Below, piece by piece: positions 9,051 through 17,338 of a stretch of DNA of 64,000 bases. How positions within the stretch are numbered: the first letter of the stretch is position 1; every line of letters begins with the position of its first letter. The stretch is taken from contig NZ_CP015583.1 in the NCBI RefSeq assembly GCF_001941945.1, forward strand, positions 1,415,001-1,479,000, written 5' to 3'. The notes under the pieces were generated by a model. That model was not told the DNA's origin. It worked only from the letters and a program-made list of their open reading frames with translations, and ran no database searches. The stretch comes from Roseomonas gilardii. GTDB taxonomy: Bacteria > Pseudomonadota > Alphaproteobacteria > Acetobacterales > Acetobacteraceae. The translations under genes and the position numbers were made by a program.

Positions 9051-10339
9051 GGGGCTGCACTCTTTGCGGGGCTGGTCTCGCCCCGGGATTCCTCGTTCAC
9101 GCCGGATATGGGCACGTCGCCCGCCGGATCGGCCCCAGGGTCGGCCCCAGGGTCCGCCTGGGGGACGGCCGAAGCGCGGCCGGCGGAGGGGCGTGACGCC
9201 TGGCCCGTGGGGGCGGCGGCGGTCTCCGCGGCACCCTCGGCCCAGCCGGCCTCGATGCGCGCGGCCTCGTCCTCGAAGCGGCCCGCCAGGATGGCCCCGC
9301 GCAGGCGCGCCATCAGCACCTGGTAGTAGCGGATGTTGTGCCAGGTCAGCAGCATCGGGCCGAGCATCTCCTCGGCCTTGAAGAGATGGTTCAGATAGGC
9401 GCGGCTGTGCCGCGTGCAGGCCGGGCAGTCGCATTCCGGGTCGAGCGGGCGCGTATCCTCGGCGAATTTCGCGTTCCGCAGGTTCATCACGCCGCGCGAG
9501 GTATAGGCCCGCGCGGTGCGGCCGGAGCGCGTCGGGATCACGCAGTCGAACATGTCGATGCCGCGCCGGACGGCGCCGATGATGTCGGAGGGCGTGCCGA
9601 CGCCCATCAGGTAGCGCGGCTTGTCCCGGGGCAGCAGCGGCGTGGTGACGTCGAGGGTGGAGAACATCATCTCCTGCCCCTCGCCGACCGCGAGGCCGCC
9701 GACCGCATAGCCCTCGAAGCCGATCCCCGTCAGCGCCCGCACGCTCTCGGCGCGCAGCCCGGCATAGGTGCTGCCCTGCACGATGCCGAAGAGGCCGTAG
9801 CCGGGGCGCGGCACGAAGGCCTCGCGGCAGCGGGCGGCCCAGAGCATGGACTGGCGCATGGAGCGCGCGGCCTCCTCCTCCGTGGCGGGGAAGGGGGTGC
9901 ATTCGTCCAGGCACATGGTGACGTCGGCATCCAGCAGGTTCTGGATCTCGATGGAACGCTCGGGCGTCAGCCGGTGCTTCGAGCCGTCGATATGCGAGTG
10001 GAAGGTGACGCCATCGGCATCCATCTTCCGCAGCTTGCTCAGCGACATGACCTGGAAGCCGCCGGAATCCGTCAGGATCGGGCCGGACCAGTCCACCATC
10101 CGGTGCAGCCCGCCGAGGCGGCCGACGCGCTCGGCGCCGGGGCGCAGCATCAGGTGATAGGTGTTGCCCAGGATCATGCGGGCGCCGGTGGCGCGCACCG
10201 CATCGGCGGTCATCGCCTTCACCGTGCCGGCGGTGCCCACGGGCATGAAGACCGGCGTCGGCACCTCGCCATGCGCGGTGTGCAGCATGCCCGCGCGGGC
10301 GCCGCCATCGGTGGTCGAGAGCGTGAAGGACAGGGTCAC
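9047..10339 (-). CDS. tgt: Queuine tRNA-ribosyltransferase
   Basis: Tgt (430 aa) exchanges guanine 34 for preQ1 in GUN-anticodon tRNAs. Seen: [17 protein letters not shown] with the catalytic Asp, [12 protein letters not shown] (base pocket), [14 protein letters not shown] (second Asp), and the zinc site [17 protein letters not shown]. Bacterial Tgt is usually about 375-380 residues. Here roughly 50 extra residues extend the C-terminus, rich in Ala/Pro with [13 protein letters not shown] repeats and probably unstructured. The start codon is GTG at 10339, overlapping the queA stop (GTGA). Confidence 0.95.
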   Translation of the reverse strand: MTLSFTLSTTDGGARAGMLHTAHGEVPTPVFMPVGTAGTVKAMTADAVRATGARMILGNTYHLMLRPGAERVGRLGGLHRMVDWSGPILTDSGGFQVMSLSKLRKMDADGVTFHSHIDGSKHRLTPERSIEIQNLLDADVTMCLDECTPFPATEEEAARSMRQSMLWAARCREAFVPRPGYGLFGIVQGSTYAGLRAESVRALTGIGFEGYAVGGLAVGEGQEMMFSTLDVTTPLLPRDKPRYLMGVGTPSDIIGAVRRGIDMFDCVIPTRSGRTARAYTSRGVMNLRNAKFAEDTRPLDPECDCPACTRHSRAYLNHLFKAEEMLGPMLLTWHNIRYYQVLMARLRGAILAGRFEDEAARIEAGWAEGAAETAAAPTGQASRPSAGRASAVPQADPGADPGADPAGDVPISGVNEESRGETSPAKSAAP

Positions 10340-11394
10340 GGGGCGGAATCCTCCCGCCGCAGCAGCGAGGCATCGCCATAGGAATAGAAGCGATAGCCGG
10401 ATGCGATGGCGTGGTCATAGGCCGCACGCACGCGCGCCGTGCCCGCATAGGCGCAGGCCAGCATGAACAGCGTGCTCTTCGGCAGGTGGAAGTTGGTCAG
10501 CAGCAGCGGCGCCGAGCGGAAGCGGTGGCCGGGCAGCAGGAAGAGCTCGGTGAGGCCTCGGAAGGGGGCGATCGTGCCGTCCTCCCGCGCGGCGCTTTCC
10601 AGCAGGCGCAGCGCCGTGGTGCCGACCGCGACGACGCGGCGGGCGGCGTTGATGCGCGCGGCGGCCTCCGGCGTGATCTCGCCCCATTCGGCATGCAGCC
10701 GGTGTTCGCGCGGGTCGTCGCCGCGCACGGGCAGGAAGGTGCCGGCGCCGACATGCAGCGTCACCGTGGCCCGCCCGATGCCGCGCGCCTCCAGCGCCTC
10801 CAGCAGCCGCGGGGTGAAGTGCAGCGAGGCGGTGGGCGCGGCGACGGCGCCGGGACGGTCGGCGAAGACGGTCTGGTAGTCCGCGCGATCCGCCGCCACC
10901 GGGCCGCCGGGGCGCTGGATATAGGGCGGCAGCGGCACCTCGCCGGCACGTTCCAGCGCGGCGAGCAGAGCGGCCTCGTCGGGGCCGAAATCCACCAGCA
11001 CAGCCCCGCCCTCCTGCCGCTCCACCACGCGGGGGGCGAGCTCCGGGGCGCCGCCGATGGCCAGCACGTCGCCGGGGCGCAGGCGGCGGGCGTTGCGGGC
11101 CAGGGCATGCCAGACGCCGCCGCCCTCGGCGCGGTTCAGCAGCAACTCGATCGCGGCCTCGCCGCGCCGGGCATGCAGGCGGGCCGGAATGACGCGGGTG
11201 TCATTGACCACCAGCAGGTCGCCCGGCTCCAGCAGCCCAGGCAGGTCGGAGACATGGCGGTCGGCGAGGCCGTCCGGGCGCACGTCCAGCAGGCGCGCGC
11301 TGTCGCGCGGCTGGGCGGGGGATTGGGCGATGGAGGCTTCGGGGAGGGTGAAGTCGAAATCCACCGTCCGGAGGGGCGGAAGGGAATGGGACAC
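10336..11394 (-). CDS. queA: tRNA preQ1(34) S-adenosylmethionine ribosyltransferase-isomerase QueA
   Basis: QueA (352 aa) transfers and isomerises the ribose of SAM onto preQ1 in tRNA to give epoxyqueuosine, the QueG substrate. Family blocks are [20 protein letters not shown] at the start, [40 protein letters not shown], and SNFHLPKS-type [19 protein letters not shown] near the end. The start codon is GTG at 11394; the family's DFDF motif lies only 12 residues in, so no upstream start is needed. It leads the coupled queA-tgt-queF block. Confidence 0.95.
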   Translation of the reverse strand: MSHSLPPLRTVDFDFTLPEASIAQSPAQPRDSARLLDVRPDGLADRHVSDLPGLLEPGDLLVVNDTRVIPARLHARRGEAAIELLLNRAEGGGVWHALARNARRLRPGDVLAIGGAPELAPRVVERQEGGAVLVDFGPDEAALLAALERAGEVPLPPYIQRPGGPVAADRADYQTVFADRPGAVAAPTASLHFTPRLLEALEARGIGRATVTLHVGAGTFLPVRGDDPREHRLHAEWGEITPEAAARINAARRVVAVGTTALRLLESAAREDGTIAPFRGLTELFLLPGHRFRSAPLLLTNFHLPKSTLFMLACAYAGTARVRAAYDHAIASGYRFYSYGDASLLRREDSAP

Positions 11395-11420
11395 GCTACG
11401 GACTCGCTGGCAGGCGGCGG

Positions 11421-11449
11421 CCCCTAGACCGGGTGGGCACGCCTGTCCA
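11421..11449 (-). promoter_or_regulatory. Candidate sigma-70 promoter for queA-tgt-queF
   Basis: On the minus strand TGGACA (11449-11444) and TAGGGG (11426-11421) are separated by exactly 17 bases. They lie about 27-55 bases before the GTG of queA. The -35 box is good and the -10 box mediocre, so this is a plausible but unproven promoter. Confidence 0.4.
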
Positions 11450-11478
11450 GTCTCGCCGCCCCGTCGGAGGGGGGCGGA

Positions 11479-11862
11479 TCAGGTTTCCTTGGCGATGATG
11501 CCGTTCAGGGTGCGGCAGGCGGCGACCACGGCGACCAGCAGCACGCCGTTGCGGATCAGCCCTTCCGGCGTGAGATAGTGGCCGCCGAGATAGAGGGAAC
11601 GGGGCAGTTGCGTCACCACGTTCTGCAGCATCGGGTCGAGCTGCAGGTTGGCGGTGAGGTTCACCAGCACCCACCAGGCGATGCCCGCGAGCAGGAGCAG
11701 GGGCGCCAGGATCTCGGCCACCTGCTCGATGAAGGTCAGGGCGAAGGTCGCCACGCCGCAGACAAGGATGCGCAGGGTCCGGCCCAGGATGGCCTCCAGC
11801 CGGGCCATCAGCGGGCGGTCCGCACGGTCATCCAGAACGCTCCGGCGCGACACACCCGACAT
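11479..11862 (-). CDS. Small membrane protein, function unknown
   Basis: A 127-residue protein with a basic N-terminus and two clear membrane segments: ILVCGVATFALTFIEQVAEI and APLLLLAGIAWWVLVNLTAN. A third, weaker one is NGVLLVAVVAACRTL near the C-terminus. The middle loop contains LQLDPMLQNVVTQLPRSLYLGG, likely amphipathic. I recognise no family. It is upstream of queA on the same strand with a candidate promoter between, so it is probably separate from the que operon. Confidence 0.6.
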   Translation of the reverse strand: MSGVSRRSVLDDRADRPLMARLEAILGRTLRILVCGVATFALTFIEQVAEILAPLLLLAGIAWWVLVNLTANLQLDPMLQNVVTQLPRSLYLGGHYLTPEGLIRNGVLLVAVVAACRTLNGIIAKET

Positions 11863-12784
11863 CGCCCTATCCCCTCGAAAATCCAGTATCGCCCCGCGCC
11901 CGGCCGGTCCGCCAGGACGGGCACTTTAGACCCGGGGGCAGGGGAAAGGCCACCGAGGAGCGATCACTCTCGCGATGGTTGCAGGATCGGCGCGGCCGGC
12001 ATGGCCTCCGGGACACGCCCGGGCAGGGGGTGGGGAGCAGGGAACCCGTATACGTGCCGCCGGGCGGGCGCTTCCCGGCCGAGCCGGCCCTTTTCAGCGG
12101 CGAGGGCGGCTGTTCCGGACGCGCACCGGGACCGGGACCGGGGCAGGCTGGCCGGCCGCGTGCGCGGCGGCGGCAACGGCGGCGGCGATGGCAGCCAGGG
12201 CAAGGGAAATCGCGATCATCATCCTTCCTTTCCTGCCACGGCCGGGGGCCGAGCGACATGATGTTCGGGAACAAGGGCGGATGCGGCAAGCCTTTTGCCG
12301 CAGCCCTCCCTTTCCGCCGGGGACGGGGTGTTCCCCCCTGGTGTCCACCGCCCGGATCGCGGCGCCGCTCGCCTGCCGTCCGGATTGCGGAACGGAGGCG
12401 GGAGGCCGGGGTGCTCCCGCGCCATAACTCCATCATAGATTTTATGGGCGTGGCCGCCGGACAAGATGCCTGTGGGGAAGCTCACCAATGCGGCGGGCGC
12501 AACCCCCCGGAAACAGAACCCATGGAACCGAAGCGGGACTGGCGCCTCCTCCCGGACGCGGCGCCGGCCCGCCGTGACAGCGGCGCCCCTCTCGCCCGAT
12601 CCGGCCGTGCCGGCCCGCATCCCCGCCATCCTGTCCTCCGACGGCATCCCTGTTTCCGCGCCTGCTCAACGCGCCGATCGCCCATCGGTTCGGCAATCGC
12701 CGTGCGGAACCGGCGGAACTGGCGAAATTTTTCGCCATGGCGCGGCTTGCTGCACCCGGTTCCGCTCGTTCAAGCTCCGCCGCC
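11863..12784. other. Long gap without a convincing large gene
   Basis: About 920 bp between the membrane protein and the amidase contain several overlapping open frames on both strands. All are Arg/Pro/Gly-rich shadows without domains. The only candidate I keep is a 42-residue hydrophobic peptide (12094-12222). An AT-richer patch near 12425-12450 may hold a promoter, but no clear -35/-10 pair was found. Confidence 0.55.
12094..12222 (-). CDS. Possible small membrane or secreted peptide
   Basis: A 42-residue frame starts with tandem ATG codons (12222 and 12219) preceded by AGGAAAGGAAGG, a strong purine-rich ribosome-binding site. Residues 2-23 are a continuous Ala/Ile/Leu stretch (MIAISLALAAIAAAVAAAA), and the tail is Pro/Val/Arg-rich. 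This suggests a single-pass peptide or a signal sequence. I recognise no family, and GC-rich DNA easily encodes Ala runs, so the call is tentative. Confidence 0.3.
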   Translation of the reverse strand: MMIAISLALAAIAAAVAAAAHAAGQPAPVPVPVRVRNSRPRR

Positions 12785-13996
12785 ATGAGCCAAAGCAACA
12801 TCCAGCCCGACACCGACCGCTTCCTGGCGGACCTGAACGACCTGCGGAAGATCGGTGCCTTCCGAACCGGCGTGCACCGCCCGACCTTCAGCGAGCAGGA
12901 CATGGAATCCCGCCGCTGGCTGATGGCGCGGATGGAGGAGGTGGGGCTGGTCCCTGAGATCGACGGCATCGGCAACGTGCTGGGCCGGCATCCCGGGCCG
13001 GGGCCGAAGCTGCTGGCGGGATCGCATATCGAGAGCCAGAACGAGGCCGGCTGGCTGGACGGCGCGCTGGGCGTGGTCTCGGCGCTGAACCTCGCCCGCG
13101 CCGGCCTGCCGGTGGACGTGATCGCCTTCGCCGACGAGGAGGGGCACTACGGCTCCTTCATCGGCTCGCGCTCCTTCACCGGGCTGCTGGAGGAGGCGGA
13201 GATCGACCGCCTCGCCAACCGCTACCACGGCAAGCCGCTGCGGCAGGCGCTGCAGGAGGCGGGCCTCGCCGGCAAGCCCCGGCTGCGGCTGGAGGAAGGC
13301 CGCTACAAGGGCTTCCTGGAGATGCATATCGAGCAGGGCACCACGCTGGAGAGCGCCGGGCAGCAGATCGGCGTGGTCACCGGCATCGTGGCGATCTGGC
13401 AGTACCGCATCACCTTCGAGGGTATGCAGGACCATGCCGGCGGCACCACCATGGCGGAGCGCCGAGATGCCGGGCTGGCGGCGGTGCGCCTGCTCGCCTG
13501 GCTGGACGGGGAATTCCCCCGCCATTGCGGCGAGCGCACGGTCTGGACCTGCGGCCGCATCACGCTGGACCCGGGGGCGGCCTCGATCATCCCCGGCAAG
13601 GCGGAGGTGCTGTTCCAGTTCCGCGACATTTCCGTGGAGGTGCTGGAGCGGCTGGACGGGGTGCTGCGCCGGGGCGTGCAGGAAAGCAACCGGCGCGAGC
13701 GCTGCACCGCCACGCTGGAGGTGGTGAGCCAGTCGAAGCCCGCGCCCTGCGATCCGACCTGGCAGGAGGTCCTGTCCGGCGCGGCCGAGGCGCTGACCCC
13801 GGGCGGCTGGCAGCGCATGCCCTCCGGCGCCGGGCACGATGCCCAGTACATGGCGCCGCACGTGCCGACGGCGATGCTCTTCGTGCCCTCGATCGGCGGC
13901 ATCAGCCACCACTGGAGTGAGGATACGAAGCCCGAGGACCTCGCCATGGGCCTGCGCGTCATGGCCGAGGGGGCACGGCGCTTCCTGGCGGAATGA
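12785..13996 (+). CDS. M20-family hydantoinase/carbamoylase amidase
   Basis: A 403-residue zinc amidase of the Zn-dependent hydantoinase/carbamoylase branch of peptidase family M20, acting on N-carbamoyl amino acids, ureidoglycolate or allantoate. Metal ligands are visible in LLAGSHIESQNEAGWLDGALG (His, Asp), AFADEEGHYGSFIGS (Glu pair), FLEMHIEQG (His), and SGAGHDAQYMA. The lid-domain motif GMQDHAGGTTMAERRDA is present. The usual motif GSHxDS reads GSHIES here, so the substrate may differ from allantoate. ATG at 12785 is used; an in-frame ATG at 12737 would add 16 unmotivated residues. It stands alone. Confidence 0.88.
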   Translation: MSQSNIQPDTDRFLADLNDLRKIGAFRTGVHRPTFSEQDMESRRWLMARMEEVGLVPEIDGIGNVLGRHPGPGPKLLAGSHIESQNEAGWLDGALGVVSALNLARAGLPVDVIAFADEEGHYGSFIGSRSFTGLLEEAEIDRLANRYHGKPLRQALQEAGLAGKPRLRLEEGRYKGFLEMHIEQGTTLESAGQQIGVVTGIVAIWQYRITFEGMQDHAGGTTMAERRDAGLAAVRLLAWLDGEFPRHCGERTVWTCGRITLDPGAASIIPGKAEVLFQFRDISVEVLERLDGVLRRGVQESNRRERCTATLEVVSQSKPAPCDPTWQEVLSGAAEALTPGGWQRMPSGAGHDAQYMAPHVPTAMLFVPSIGGISHHWSEDTKPEDLAMGLRVMAEGARRFLAE

Positions 13997-14284
13997 GCGA
14001 GGGGCGGCGTGAGGTCGATTCCAGCCGCTGGACCGACGCGTCCGCCAGGGCGGCGGAGGAGCGCCGGCACATCCCGCCGTCCCAGCCAGCCATCTTCAGG
14101 CGAGAGGAACTCCTGGCGCCCTCCCGGCAGGAGCATCCGGGCCGTCCGCTCCGGAGCGGGGGAGAGGCATCCGGGGCACAGCCCCCATCCGGTCCTTTCG
14201 CTTGTGCCGAGAGGCGGCTTACGCCACCCCCCCTTGGACGTGTAGTCTTGTCCCGAGAGTTTCACCCCGGGAGACAGCGTCCGG

Positions 14285-15037
14285 ATGTCCGCACAGGTTG
14301 CCAATCTCCGTCCCGGTGGGGCCGCAGACCTTTTCCGGCTGAGAGCCGCCAATTTCAGCCTGCTGGTGCTGCGCCTGCTGGATGCGCGGGTGGAGGCGGT
14401 GGTGCCCGCCATCGCCGACCAGTTCCGCCGTGCCCCGGGCTTCCTGCGCAACGCGCCGATCGCCATCGGGCTGGACGATCTGGAGGACGGGGCGCAGGTC
14501 GATTTCGAGACGTTGATCCGGGAGCTGCGCGCCGCGGCGATCCAGCCCATCGGCACCACCGGCGGCTCGCCCGCCCTGCGTTCGGCCGCCCTTTCCGCCG
14601 GGCTGCCGCCGCTGCGCAGCGTGGGGGAGGGGAAGGAGGAGATCCCGGCCTTCACCCAGGCCCCGCCGGCGCCCGAGCCGGTGGCCCCGCCCGAGGCGCC
14701 GCCCGCCCGGCGCACCATGATCGTGGACGGTTCCGTGCGCGCCGGGCAGCGGGTCTGGGCCCAGGGCTGCGATCTGGTGATCAACGGCACGGTCAATCCT
14801 GGCGGCGAGGTGATCGCGGACGGCAATGTCCATGTCTGGGGCGCGCTGAAGGGCCGGGCCGTGGCCGGCGGGGCGGAGGATACCGAGGCGCGGGTCTTCG
14901 CCTTGCAATTCGACCCCGAACTGGTGTCCATCGCGGGCTACTATGCGGTGCGCGACGGGTTGGGCGATGCGCCGATCGGCAAGGCGGTGCAGGCGCGGCT
15001 GATGGGCGAGAGCATGCGCTTCGACCGGCTGGGCTGA
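14285..15037 (+). CDS. minC: Septum site-determining protein MinC
   Basis: MinC (250 aa) inhibits FtsZ polymerisation away from mid-cell. The N-terminal domain (about 15-110) is followed by a Pro/Ala linker (about 120-140). The C-terminal beta-helix domain contains the diagnostic GSVRAGQRVWAQGCDLVING and GGEVIADGNVHVWGALKGRA blocks, ending GKAVQARLMG. GGGAG lies about ten bases before the ATG. It heads minCDE. Confidence 0.94.
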   Translation: MSAQVANLRPGGAADLFRLRAANFSLLVLRLLDARVEAVVPAIADQFRRAPGFLRNAPIAIGLDDLEDGAQVDFETLIRELRAAAIQPIGTTGGSPALRSAALSAGLPPLRSVGEGKEEIPAFTQAPPAPEPVAPPEAPPARRTMIVDGSVRAGQRVWAQGCDLVINGTVNPGGEVIADGNVHVWGALKGRAVAGGAEDTEARVFALQFDPELVSIAGYYAVRDGLGDAPIGKAVQARLMGESMRFDRLG

Positions 15038-15150
15038 GGCGCGGCCCGGCCAGGGGCGTGATCCATGAGGGGCCGGCGGGCCGGGATGGGGCTGACTCGC
15101 CGGGGCCGGTGGTGCTGTAAGACGGGTTTCGACAAGGGGGACTGGGCGCG

Positions 15151-15969
15151 ATGGCGCAGGTGATCGTGGTGACTTCGGGCAAGGGCGGCGTGGGCAAGAC
15201 CACGTCCTCCGCCGCCATTGCGACCGGACTGGCACAGACGGGCAAGAAGGTGGCGGTGATCGACTTCGACGTCGGCCTGCGGAACCTGGACCTGATCATG
15301 GGTGTCGAGCGGCGCGTCGTCTTCGACCTGGTGAACGTCATCTCCGGCGAGGCGCGGCTGAACCAGGCGCTGATCCGCGACAAGCGGGTGGACACGCTGA
15401 GCATCCTCCCCGCCTCCCAGACGCGCGACAAGGAGGCGCTGACCAAGGAGGGCGTGGGCAAGGTCATCGACGATCTGGGCAAGGATTTCGACTACATCCT
15501 CTGCGACAGCCCGGCGGGCATCGAGAAGGGCGCGCTGCTGGCGCTCTACTTCGCCGACCAGGCGATCGTGGTGACGAACCCCGAGGTCTCCTCCGTCCGC
15601 GACAGCGACCGCATCCTGGGCGTGCTGCAGAGCAAGTCCCGCCGCGCCGAGGAGAACAAGGACCCGGTGCGGGAGCACCTGCTCGTCACCCGCTACGATC
15701 CGGCGCGGGTGGAGAAGGGGGAAATGCTGAAGCTCGACGACATCCAGGAGATCCTGCGGATCCCCCTGCTGGGCGTGATCCCCGAGAGCGAGAGCGTGCT
15801 CAAGGCCTCCAACACCGGCAACCCGGTGATCCTGGATGCCGAGAGCAGCGCCGGCCAGGCCTACAAGGACGCGGTGGCCCGTTTCCTCGGCGAGGAGCGG
15901 CCGATGCGCTTCCTGGGCGTGGAGAAGAAGGGCCTGCTGTCGCGCCTGTTCGGCGGGAGGGCCGCATGA
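15151..15969 (+). CDS. minD: Septum site-determining ATPase MinD
   Basis: MinD (272 aa) is a membrane-cycling ParA-type ATPase that recruits MinC and is displaced by MinE. The deviant Walker A motif KGGVGKTT is at residues 11-18. Also seen: VIDFDVGLRNLDLIMGVERR, DYILCDSPAGIEKGAL and VTNPEVSSVRDSDRILG. The last residues, KKGLLSRLFGG, form the amphipathic membrane-targeting helix. It starts 113 bp after minC, and its stop overlaps the minE start (ATGA). Confidence 0.96.
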   Translation: MAQVIVVTSGKGGVGKTTSSAAIATGLAQTGKKVAVIDFDVGLRNLDLIMGVERRVVFDLVNVISGEARLNQALIRDKRVDTLSILPASQTRDKEALTKEGVGKVIDDLGKDFDYILCDSPAGIEKGALLALYFADQAIVVTNPEVSSVRDSDRILGVLQSKSRRAEENKDPVREHLLVTRYDPARVEKGEMLKLDDIQEILRIPLLGVIPESESVLKASNTGNPVILDAESSAGQAYKDAVARFLGEERPMRFLGVEKKGLLSRLFGGRAA

Positions 15970-16376
15970 GTTGGCTCGCCTTCTTCCGCAACCGCAAGCC
16001 GGAGCCCCAGACCGCGGCCGCCGCCAAGGACCGGCTGCAGATCATCCTGAGCCATGAGCGGATCAGCCGGAACGGCGAGGATTTCTTGCCCAAGCTGCAG
16101 CAGGAGATCGTGGAGCTGGTGGCCCGGCATGTCGCGATCAACCCGGAGAAGGTGAAGGTCGATCTGGAGCGGGGCTCCGATCTTTCGGCCCTGGCCATCA
16201 CCGTGGAACTGCCGGGCCCCGAGGCCGTGGCGCCGAAAGCCGCCGCCAAGCCGTCCGGAGACACGGGCGCGAAGGCGGTGGGGAAGGCCGAGGGCGAGAA
16301 GGGGAAGCCGGACAGGGAGGCGGAGAAGACGGCCGCCAAGGTGCCGGAAAAGGCCCGCGAGAAGCACGTCGGCTGA
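15966..16376 (+). CDS. minE: Cell division topological specificity factor MinE, with long tail
   Basis: MinE (136 aa) stimulates MinD ATPase and drives pole-to-pole oscillation. The N-terminal membrane-binding and anti-MinCD segment (SWLAFFRNRK, then AKDRLQIILSHERI) and the beta-rich domain (EIVELVARHVAINPEKVKVD, ITVELP) are intact within about the first 85 residues. Typical MinE is about 85-110 residues. Here a further 50 or so residues are an Ala/Lys/Glu/Pro-rich, probably unstructured tail (AKPSGDTGAKAVGKAEGEK and onward). Coupled to minD by a four-base overlap. Confidence 0.93.
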   Translation: MSWLAFFRNRKPEPQTAAAAKDRLQIILSHERISRNGEDFLPKLQQEIVELVARHVAINPEKVKVDLERGSDLSALAITVELPGPEAVAPKAAAKPSGDTGAKAVGKAEGEKGKPDREAEKTAAKVPEKAREKHVG

Positions 16377-16402
16377 CCCCCGTTTCCCACCCGCCGGGGT
16401 GC

Positions 16403-16422
16403 CGCGAAGGTTGACCTTCGCG
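16403..16422. promoter_or_regulatory. Inverted repeat over the rpmJ -35 box
   Basis: CGCGAAGGT (16403-16411) and ACCTTCGCG (16414-16422) are perfect inverted arms around TG. The repeat contains the whole TTGACC -35 element of the rpmJ promoter. It could be an operator for a dimeric regulator, or a terminator-like hairpin for the min transcript, though it has no T-tract. Confidence 0.5.
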
Positions 16423-16439
16423 CCTCCGCGCCTTATAGG
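16411..16439 (+). promoter_or_regulatory. Sigma-70-type promoter of rpmJ
   Basis: TTGACC (16411-16416) and TATAGG (16434-16439) are separated by 17 bases. The expected start is near 16446, giving a leader of about 20 bases before the ATG at 16467. Both hexamers are identical to those of the trcR promoter at 50550-50578. Confidence 0.75.
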
Positions 16440-16466
16440 CCCCGGCCAAATTCGGAAGTGTTTGTG

Positions 16467-16592
16467 ATGAAGATCCGCAACAGCCTCAAGAGCGCCAAGA
16501 CCCGTGACAAGAACTGCGTGCTGGTTCGCCGCCGCGGCCGTCTGTACGTGCTCAACAAGAAGAACCCCCGGATGAAGGCCCGCCAGGGCTGA
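16467..16592 (+). CDS. rpmJ: 50S ribosomal protein L36, zinc-free type
   Basis: A 41-residue basic protein that reads as bL36: it begins [17 protein letters not shown] and ends [20 protein letters not shown]36 binds 23S rRNA in the large subunit. The canonical zinc-binding form has three Cys and one His. This one keeps a single Cys (residue 17) and lacks the others, so it is the C-minus form common in alphaproteobacteria. It is too short for standard ORF cut-offs. A strong promoter lies upstream and a bidirectional terminator at 16683. Confidence 0.95.
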   Translation: MKIRNSLKSAKTRDKNCVLVRRRGRLYVLNKKNPRMKARQG

Positions 16593-16682
16593 GATCCGGG
16601 GCGCGGGGAACCCCGGCACGGACCGGGGGCTTCCCCGGCCCTGGCCGGGACAGGGCCTGACCGGCCCCGCTCCCTCCAGACG

Positions 16683-16718
16683 AAAAAGCCCGCCATGGAA
16701 CCCCATGGCGGGCTTTTT
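16683..16718. terminator. Bidirectional terminator between rpmJ and marR
   Basis: AAAAAGCCCGCCATGG (16683-16698) pairs perfectly with CCATGGCGGGCTTTTT (16703-16718) around a four-base loop. With A and T tracts on the two sides it can end both rpmJ (+) and the marR gene (-). Confidence 0.92.
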
Positions 16719-16742
16719 CGTGCCGGAATCGCCCGCCGAGCC

Positions 16743-17198
16743 TCAGCCCGGACGGATCGTCGCGATGCGGTGGTCGAGTTGTTCCAGCACCTTGGTGCAG
16801 AGCTGCAACTCGTCTTCGGGCAGACCGGCCAGCAACTCCTGCTCCATCTCCTGGATCCGTGGGCGGACCTGGGCCACGATGGCCTGCCCGGCCGGGGTCA
16901 GGCGCAGGCAGCGGGCGCGGCGGTCGTTCTTGTCGGCGTTGCGTTCCACGAAGCCGTCCCGCTCCAGCGCATCCAGCAGCCGGACGAGGCTGGGGCGCTC
17001 GATCCCCAGCGAGGAGGCCAGGTCCTTCTGGTGCACGCCGTCGCCGAGCTTGGCGAGATGCACGAGGGGCCGCCAGACCGCGTCCGTCAGCCCCTCCTGT
17101 TGCAGCCTGGTGTCGATCAGGGCCCGCCAGCGCCGCGCCAACAGCAGGAGGCGGTAGCTGAAATCCCGGTTGGTGGCTGGGGCGTTCGCCGGATCCAT
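16743..17198 (-). CDS. MarR-family transcriptional regulator
   Basis: A 151-residue winged-helix regulator. The central DNA-binding region contains HLAKLGDGVHQKDLASSLGI and ERPSLVRLLDALERDGFVER, then the wing NDRRARCLRLTPAGQAIVAQ. These are hallmark MarR blocks. N- and C-terminal helices form the dimer interface. The family usually represses itself and an adjacent efflux or stress gene on binding small phenolic ligands. No obvious target adjoins it. An inverted repeat and a candidate promoter lie immediately upstream, with no ribosome-binding site before the ATG, so the mRNA may be leaderless. Confidence 0.9.
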   Translation of the reverse strand: MDPANAPATNRDFSYRLLLLARRWRALIDTRLQQEGLTDAVWRPLVHLAKLGDGVHQKDLASSLGIERPSLVRLLDALERDGFVERNADKNDRRARCLRLTPAGQAIVAQVRPRIQEMEQELLAGLPEDELQLCTKVLEQLDHRIATIRPG

Positions 17199-17207
17199 GG
17201 TGCGACG

Positions 17208-17250
17208 GGCTTAGCACGGGAAATCGTTCCGGTCAGGCGCACCATTTCCC
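17208..17250 (-). promoter_or_regulatory. Candidate marR promoter with inverted-repeat operator
   Basis: On the minus strand CTGACC (17236-17231) and TAAGCC (17213-17208) are 17 bases apart. The inverted arms GGGAAAT (17250-17244) and ATTTCCC (17224-17218) straddle the -35 box. This layout suits autoregulation by the adjacent MarR protein. Predicted transcription would begin within a few bases of the ATG. Confidence 0.4.
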
Positions 17251-17338
17251 ATTCCCTGCGCGGCGAGGCCGGAATCCGGCCCGGAGGTCGCCCGGGGCGG
17301 GGTCCTGTCCGGGAAGAGGCGGCCCGAAGGCCGCTTCC

